Assembly: GCA_009774615.1 (NCBI GenBank)
Contig: VSOC01000075.1
Span: forward strand, 1 to 18,172
Length of the DNA: 18,172 bases
Direction of reading: 5' to 3'
Origin: Lachnospiraceae bacterium
GTDB lineage: Bacteria > Bacillota > Clostridia > Lachnospirales > Lachnospiraceae
The position numbers and the translations under genes were made by a program. The notes under the pieces are model-generated. The model did not search any database and was not told the DNA's origin. It worked only from the letters and a program-made list of their open reading frames with translations. Below, piece after piece: positions 13,576 to 18,172 of this stretch (position 1 is the stretch's first letter; each line of letters opens with the position of its first letter).

Positions 13576-14226
13576 ATGAAACTTCATATTAAAGATCCCG
13601 GAAGTGCCATTACGCATTTTATCGGAATGATTGCCGCTATGTTTGCTGCTACCCCTCTGCTGATAAAGGCAGCTCGTGAGCCGGATTCCATCCACCTGAC
13701 GGCACTTTCTATTTTTATTGTCAGCATGATTTTGCTCTATGCCGCCAGTACGATTTACCACACCCTGGATATTTCCCCGGAAATCAACAAACGCCTGCGC
13801 AAGCTGGATCACATGATGATCTTTATCCTGATTGCCGGAACCTATACGCCGGTGTGCATGGTTGTCCTGGGCGATAAGACCGGGTGGAATTTGCTGGCCT
13901 TGGTCTGGGGGATCGCAGCCGCCGGAATTCTTATTAAAGCCTTCTGGATTACCTGCCCCAAGTGGTTTTCTTCCATTCTGTACATCGCTATGGGCTGGGT
14001 CTGCATCCTGGCTTTTACCCGAATTATCCACGCTCTCCCCCGGGCAGGTTTCGGATGGCTTCTGGCAGGGGGGATTATCTATACGGCGGGCGGCATTATT
14101 TACGCCTTAAAACTGCCGCTTTTTAACGCCCGGCATAAATATTTTGGCTCCCATGAGATCTTCCACCTCTTTGTTATGGGCGGAAGCTTCTGCCACTATG
14201 TGATGATGTACTGTTTTGTCGCTTAA
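13576..14226 (+). CDS. Hemolysin III / PAQR-family membrane protein
   Basis: 216 residues with seven predicted membrane segments, of the hemolysin III (YqfA/TrhA-like, PF03006) family. The conserved putative metal-site residues are visible: Ser58 and His62 in 'YAASTIYHTLD', Asp78-His79 in 'RKLDHMMIF', and the C-terminal 'SHEIFHLFVMGGSFCHY' with three histidines. A longer ORF begins at 13558, but AAAGGAGG lies 6 nt before the ATG at 13576, so this start is used. Monocistronic, with its own promoter, and convergent with the GIY-YIG gene only 9 nt away. Family members are suggested to influence membrane lipid homeostasis; true hemolytic activity is doubtful. Confidence 0.93.
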   Translation: MKLHIKDPGSAITHFIGMIAAMFAATPLLIKAAREPDSIHLTALSIFIVSMILLYAASTIYHTLDISPEINKRLRKLDHMMIFILIAGTYTPVCMVVLGDKTGWNLLALVWGIAAAGILIKAFWITCPKWFSSILYIAMGWVCILAFTRIIHALPRAGFGWLLAGGIIYTAGGIIYALKLPLFNARHKYFGSHEIFHLFVMGGSFCHYVMMYCFVA

Positions 14227-14235
14227 TCTGCCGAC

Positions 14236-14520
14236 TCATTGATGTTTGGCAAACTGGTAAACCAGCACTTCTTTTTCGCTTCGGCTAAGACGTTTAATAG
14301 CCGCCTCCCGGCGCATGGCTTCCTGCTTACTGGAAAATACTTCCCAGTAAACCAGCTTCACCGGGCGGCGGCCTTTTGTATATTTCGCGCCTTTTCCGGC
14401 ATTATGCGTACTCACCCGCTTGTCCAAATCATTCGTCCACCCACAATAAAACGTATGATCCCGGCACAGAAGGATGTAAACGACATTTTCCCCCGGCTCT
14501 GCCTTCTCCTTTTCTTTCAT
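14236..14520 (-). CDS. GIY-YIG nuclease-domain protein, YhbQ/UPF0213-like
   Basis: 94 residues, a single GIY-YIG domain. 'VVYILLCRDHTFYCGWTNDL' (13-32) holds the two signature strands (VYI...YCG here instead of GIY...YIG). 'DKRVSTHNAGKGAKYTKGRR' follows, with the catalytic-type Arg35, and 'YWEVFSSKQEAMRREAAIKRL' carries the expected Glu. Size and the 'HNAGKGAKYT' stretch match the small stand-alone YhbQ/UPF0213 group, some of which have DNA nuclease activity in vitro. AGGAGG lies about 10 nt before the ATG. The start overlaps (ATGA) the end of an apparently frameshifted reading frame upstream. The biological role is unsettled in the family. Confidence 0.92.
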   Translation of the reverse strand: MKEKEKAEPGENVVYILLCRDHTFYCGWTNDLDKRVSTHNAGKGAKYTKGRRPVKLVYWEVFSSKQEAMRREAAIKRLSRSEKEVLVYQFAKHQ

Positions 14521-14861
14521 GACAGACTTTCCTCCTCTTCCTTCGTATCATCAAAAACAGCAAAAAACCTTTTGACGCTTCCGTCCTGTTGTTTTTTCTC
14601 CTGCTCGACAACAGGCAGACATCCATAAAAATGCGCACCCCGCGGACTCTCCCACTATGTAAACGGCATCGGCGTCTTGCAATAACGCCGCAGCCGCCCG
14701 GACCAGATACCTGCCCGAATCTATGAAAAAGCACCAGCTGGATGCGCGGCAGCACCCAAGTGCAGCCGGATTCCCGGCACACCGGAGATTATCTTTGGAA
14801 AAGCATCCCCCGGCTGCCCGGTAAATCCTGGCTGCGGAGAACACTCTGCGTTACTGTTCAC
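14517..14861 (-). pseudogene. Probable small gene broken by two compensating frameshifts
   Basis: No single frame spans this 390-nt gap, but three pieces read like one protein. The first runs from a possible GTG at 14861 through 'GDAFPKIISGVPGIRLHLGA' to 'HPAGAF'. At a T-run (14726-14730) the frame must slip by one base to continue 'FIDSGRYLVRAAAALLQDAD' and 'AVYIVGES'. Near a G-run (14638-14641) it returns to the first frame as 'AHFYGCLPVVEQEKKQQDG' and ends in TGA overlapping the GIY-YIG ATG as ATGA. Staying in one frame meets TAG stops at 14721-14723 and 14655-14657. The ends at homopolymers suggest indels or sequencing errors. I do not recognise the family. The GTG start lacks a clear ribosome binding site. 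Confidence 0.4.
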
Positions 14862-14907
14862 ATATTCACAGACCTGCGAAAACGGTAACGACTCTACTCT
14901 TAATATA

Positions 14908-16488
14908 TCACATTTTTGAAAAATTGTGCATGTTTCCGATTTCTTTTACCAAAATCAGCTTCTGTCCGGTTCGCACCTGCCCATCTTCTAATCCGTTGGT
15001 TTCCCTTACCGTGTCCATGGTTGTGTGAAATTCTTTGGCAATCCTCCACAAATCATCCTCCGGCTGCACGATGTAGCCGACAATCCCCGGAAGCTTCTGC
15101 AGTCGTTCCAAATCAAGCGGCCTTTCCTCCACGCCGACAATAACCGGCTGCTCCACGGGTTTTTGCACCAGCACTTCCAGATTGACCACCGCTTTAATCT
15201 CCACGGAATTCCCCCCCAGCATAACCGCTGTAAGCTGTTCCAGACCGGGGATGACCTGATAGATGCTTTCCTCTGTCACCCCCGGTGCCGTAGCGCTGCA
15301 CTGGTAAGGAATCGCGAACTGTTCCGACTGAATCGGCGACACATCGTCACTGGTCAGATACAAAAGCGAAAGTTCCAAAATCCCTTCCAGCAAAAGTCCG
15401 TCCTCCACCACCGAAACCTCATCCAGCTTTACCGTTCCGTCGCTCCGGCAAATCTGTAAAATCTGACGGCTGTCATTTAAGCCGAATTTCTCCGAAAGCT
15501 TGCACTTACAGGCATTTTTAGCCAGGATCTGCTGAAAACATGCGGTTTTTACCACAGGCTCAAGCTCTTCCCGGGTAGAGTAGAGATCGCCAAGCAAGGT
15601 CATATCTTCCTCCTGGTAAAGCCGAATATCCAAATCCAGCACGGCATCTGCTCCGAACTCGCGCATTTCCCCGTCATAATCGGGCTTTGCTTCCAGTTCC
15701 TTATGCGCCAGGCGGACATTGACCATGGGAACCATCTCCTCCGCGCTTTCCGGAAGTTCCATTTCCCCGGAAAACGGTATGCTCTCCTCCATCCACTGCA
15801 CAGGGATATTCTCTCCTTCGCCAACATATAAAAGGAAAATCATCAGATCCCCGCTGATTAAAAGCTTTCCGTCGAGCGGCCGGGTATTCACCCCGCGAAG
15901 ACGCATTTCCTTCCATAGCAGCCGGTCAACATTGGGCTTATTTGCAGGAAGTGTGATATCTTCCTGAATACGGAAGGTATCCCTGCGCCTTACGGCAATG
16001 GAGGCAACCTCCATCTGTTCCTTGCGCACCTGTACTTCCTCCTCCGGCTCCATCCCGACATCCACGGCCGCAGACTCCTCGGTCAATCCCTCCGCCTGAA
16101 TGGAAAACCCGATTAATGCCTTAATCCCCAGTTTCCGGGAATGAATCATTTCCGCGGTCAGATCCTCAAGCTCCCAGCTTAAACTTACCTCGTCCCGCTC
16201 TTCCAGATCCGAAACATTCACCGTTTCGTCAAAAGGAACCGAACCGGCCAGGGTCTGCAGTCCGCCCTCTTCCTTCCGGTAAAGCACCTGGAAATCCAGT
16301 TTTCCTTTAATCTGCACCTTTTCACTCATCGGCTTTACGGAATCTATAGCTACCTCGCCCGTCGTCAGCAGCACCTGCGCCATATCATCCAGTGTATCCG
16401 GCACAATAAAGTCATCATCCAGCGTTATCTGTGTTGAAGCCCTTCCCTTAACCCGGTTCATATGTATCTGCTTTTTAACTAACTCCAT
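14908..16488 (-). CDS. SipL-like spore coat morphogenesis protein (DUF3794 + LysM)
   Basis: 526 residues, with repeated DUF3794-type beta-rich modules and one C-terminal LysM domain, the architecture of SipL, the SpoIVA-interacting coat protein of Clostridioides difficile. A conserved N-terminal block reads 'RASTQITLDDDFIVPDTLDD' (about 16-35), followed by 'GEVAIDSVKPMSEKVQIKGK'. The LysM spans about 471-516, 'GYIVQPEDDLWRIAKEFHTT' through 'VRTGQKLILV'. A longer ORF reaches 16602; I use ATG 16488, which follows AAGGTGG/AAGGG. A 143-nt gap separates it from the TtcA-like gene, so a separate sporulation promoter is plausible, though none could be fixed. It implies an endospore former. Confidence 0.85.
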   Translation of the reverse strand: MELVKKQIHMNRVKGRASTQITLDDDFIVPDTLDDMAQVLLTTGEVAIDSVKPMSEKVQIKGKLDFQVLYRKEEGGLQTLAGSVPFDETVNVSDLEERDEVSLSWELEDLTAEMIHSRKLGIKALIGFSIQAEGLTEESAAVDVGMEPEEEVQVRKEQMEVASIAVRRRDTFRIQEDITLPANKPNVDRLLWKEMRLRGVNTRPLDGKLLISGDLMIFLLYVGEGENIPVQWMEESIPFSGEMELPESAEEMVPMVNVRLAHKELEAKPDYDGEMREFGADAVLDLDIRLYQEEDMTLLGDLYSTREELEPVVKTACFQQILAKNACKCKLSEKFGLNDSRQILQICRSDGTVKLDEVSVVEDGLLLEGILELSLLYLTSDDVSPIQSEQFAIPYQCSATAPGVTEESIYQVIPGLEQLTAVMLGGNSVEIKAVVNLEVLVQKPVEQPVIVGVEERPLDLERLQKLPGIVGYIVQPEDDLWRIAKEFHTTMDTVRETNGLEDGQVRTGQKLILVKEIGNMHNFSKM

Positions 16489-16631
16489 AACCCTTACCAC
16501 CTTCCTGCTTTCCCGGCTGCTCTTTTCCCGCTGCGGTTTTGCCAAAAAGACCAAGCCTGTCATGCCTTTGGGATTACCGGTAAACAGTAACCCTTTGCGC
16601 ACCTTATGGTAAAGTTTATGCAGAAATTTCT

Positions 16632-17510
16632 TTAATATTCAGTTTTTCCGGTTTTCGGCGCGTAATCCTCCAGGAAATGATGCCGGACACCCTTTTGCAC
16701 ATAACCCAAACAAGCGTCGAGATTAACATTCTCCACGCTTTTTAAAATATTGTTTTCAATATGGGGACTGATTTTGCGAAACTGCGCAATGAACTCCTTC
16801 ATTTCCTGGCGCTTGGATGATTTTACAATCTCTCCTGCCGTTTCTTCTGCTTCCTTCCTCTCCCGGGCAATCTGCTCAGTAAAGCGGCAGGCGCACTGCA
16901 AAAACCGAAGCCCGTTCTGCTCCTTCCACGCAAGAATATCCGCCTCTTTTACAAAATATAAAGGCCGAATTAACTCCATTCCTTCAAAATTTGTGCTGTG
17001 AAGCTTGGGCATCATCGTATTGACCTGAGCGCCGTAGAGCATACTCATTAAAATCGTTTCAATCACATCGTCAAAATGATGCCCCAGGGCAATCTTATTA
17101 CACCCCAGTTCCTTTGCATGGGCATAGAGATAGCCCCGCCGCATCCGGGCGCAGAGGTAGCAGGGCGACTGGGCAACATCCGCCACCGTGTCAAAAATCT
17201 CCGAAGAAAAAATATGAATCGGAACCTCCAAAAGCCCGGCATTTTCCTCAATCAGTGCCCGGTTCGCCGGATGATACCCCGGGTCCATCACCAAAAAATG
17301 CAGACCGAATTCCATCTTTCCATGGCGGAGAATCTCCTGCATACACTTGGCAAGAAGCATGGAATCCTTTCCGCCCGAGATGCAGACGGCCACACTGTCC
17401 CCCGGCTGCAGCATCTGGTATTCATTCAGTCCCCGGATAAACGGCTTCCAAATCGTTTTCCGAAAATCTTTTATAATACTGCGTTCTATCTGTCGGCAGC
17501 GTTCATTCAT
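16632..17510 (-). CDS. TtcA-like tRNA 2-thiolation PP-loop ATPase
   Basis: 292 residues, an adenine-nucleotide alpha hydrolase of the TtcA/TtuA group, which activates a tRNA base with ATP before sulfur transfer. The PP-loop 'SGGKDS' is at 45-50. An iron-sulfur-type pair Cys117-x2-Cys120 lies in 'SPCYLCARMRRG', and a third cysteine is supplied near 'LQCACRF' (Cys206 or Cys208). 'LGHHFDDVIETILMSMLYG' (142-160) is the expected ATP-site helix. The C-terminus (about 215-290) is helical. AGGAGG lies about 8 nt before the ATG, and the start overlaps the end of the FCD-regulator gene by 8 nt, so the two are coupled. Whether the modified base is cytidine 32 is inferred from family only. Confidence 0.88.
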   Translation of the reverse strand: MNERCRQIERSIIKDFRKTIWKPFIRGLNEYQMLQPGDSVAVCISGGKDSMLLAKCMQEILRHGKMEFGLHFLVMDPGYHPANRALIEENAGLLEVPIHIFSSEIFDTVADVAQSPCYLCARMRRGYLYAHAKELGCNKIALGHHFDDVIETILMSMLYGAQVNTMMPKLHSTNFEGMELIRPLYFVKEADILAWKEQNGLRFLQCACRFTEQIARERKEAEETAGEIVKSSKRQEMKEFIAQFRKISPHIENNILKSVENVNLDACLGYVQKGVRHHFLEDYAPKTGKTEY

Positions 17511-18172
17511 TGGGGTTTCCTCCTTCTTCCAGACTTTTTCCGCTTTCTTCCATCTGCCGCACCTGGAGGATCACCGTTTCCAAAATCCCATCCATATGTT
17601 TAGACATCAATTCCGCCGCCAGATCGGGATTGCGTTCTTCAATTGCCGTGGTAATATCATCATGTTCAATCACATAAATATTGCCCTGCTCCCGGGTTTT
17701 TAACTGTGTAATGGTATTCTCAATCTTTTTTTCTTCAAAAAACATCATTTCCAAAATCGCCTTCATAAAACGATTATGGCTCATATCGGCAATAATACTG
17801 TGAAAATCCAGCGCCGGATCAACAAAATCTTTTTTCTCTGCAATATAGCGGTAATAGACATTAATCGTTTTTCTAAGCTGCCGAATCTCCTGTTCGGATG
17901 CATTTTCCGCAGCCAGGCGCACGGTTTCTATCTCTATCGCCTTCCTGGCCTTCATCAAATCAATTAAATCCGAATACTGGTTAATCTGCAGGGCTTCCGA
18001 CGACTGCTTTCGTATCCGGGCACGCTCCAGATTCTCTTCCATCGTCCGGAGCCATTCCTGCCCTTCGCCCGTCAGCAGACGCCCCTGATTCCCCTTTTGC
18101 ACTGTATAACCTCGGGAATCCAGCATTTTTAAATATCTTCCGATCGTGGCGGATCCATACACAATTCCAATT
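17503..18172 (-). CDS. FCD-domain transcriptional regulator, 5' end outside the window
   Basis: At least 222 residues; the frame stays open to the right edge, so the N-terminus is missing. The visible first part 'GSATIGRYLKMLDSRGYTVQ' and 'KGNQGRLLTGEGQEWL' is the end of a winged helix-turn-helix, which reads more like the HTH seen beside RNase R/NrpR-type domains than a canonical GntR head. From about residue 60 on comes an all-helical FCD ligand-binding domain: 'MKARKAIEIETVRLAAENAS', 'DFHSIIADMSHNRFMKAILE', and 'EHDDITTAIEERNPDLAAEL' followed by 'MSKHMDGI'. The Asp/His pattern suggests a metal- or acid-binding pocket. It overlaps the ttcA-like gene by 8 nt. Ligand and targets are unknown. 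Confidence 0.82.
   Translation of the reverse strand, partial: IGIVYGSATIGRYLKMLDSRGYTVQKGNQGRLLTGEGQEWLRTMEENLERARIRKQSSEALQINQYSDLIDLMKARKAIEIETVRLAAENASEQEIRQLRKTINVYYRYIAEKKDFVDPALDFHSIIADMSHNRFMKAILEMMFFEEKKIENTITQLKTREQGNIYVIEHDDITTAIEERNPDLAAELMSKHMDGILETVILQVRQMEESGKSLEEGGNPNE

Noticed and set aside
14551..14844. A 97-codon minus-strand ORF in the gap after sipL
   Set aside because: Its ends are Cys-rich and unlike a real protein. Only its middle ('YLVRAAAALLQDADAVYIVG') looks coding, which is better explained as the centre piece of the frameshifted gene.
16489..16631. Sigma-E-type promoter for sipL
   Set aside because: A CATAAGGT element fits a -10 box, but no GHATA-type -35 lies at the proper spacing (the candidates are 5 or 24 nt away), so it is not listed as a feature.

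Overview
The window looks like a chromosomal segment of a spore-forming Clostridia, most likely Lachnospiraceae-like. The inference rests on moderate GC content, strong AGGAGG-type ribosome binding sites, TTGACA/TATAAT promoters, a Bacillus-type large SRP RNA, and two sporulation-associated proteins (a SipL-like DUF3794+LysM protein and a YtvI/AI-2E-type membrane protein). Nearly all genes are housekeeping. No prophage, insertion sequence, CRISPR array or tRNA gene was seen.

Left part, minus strand (about 8650 down to 1): the SRP RNA gene has its own promoter and an intrinsic terminator. Then comes a tightly packed operon: 6-phosphofructokinase, dnaX, ybaB/ebfC, recR, a long TPR protein with a degenerate AAA+-like domain, and a Cof-type HAD phosphatase. 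Most junctions overlap (TGATG or ATGA) or are under 25 nt. The ffs-dnaX-ybaB-recR order is the familiar Firmicutes arrangement, but a phosphofructokinase gene is inserted at its head. A cvpA-family gene lies further left. At the extreme left edge, phased A-tracts sit directly upstream of a TTGACA box that points out of the window.

Middle part: a promoter placed back-to-back with the ffs promoter drives rarA/mgsA and a nucleotide-pyrophosphatase-like phosphodiesterase on the plus strand. Facing them on the minus strand are an RluA-family pseudouridine synthase, a possible 13-codon leader ORF and a YtvI/AI-2E-family membrane protein. The pseudouridine synthase gene contains a striking concentration of DnaA-box 9-mers, part of it inside a tandemly repeated loop insertion. 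This is the least expected signal in the window.

Right part: a hemolysin III/PAQR membrane protein is on the plus strand with its own promoter. Converging on it is a minus-strand series: an FCD-domain regulator cut by the right edge, a TtcA-like PP-loop protein, SipL, what looks like a small frameshift-damaged gene, and a GIY-YIG (YhbQ-type) protein. Several starts were moved inward from the longest possible ORF because a clear ribosome binding site precedes an internal ATG: cvpA, pfk, rarA, the phosphodiesterase, ytvI, hemolysin III and sipL.
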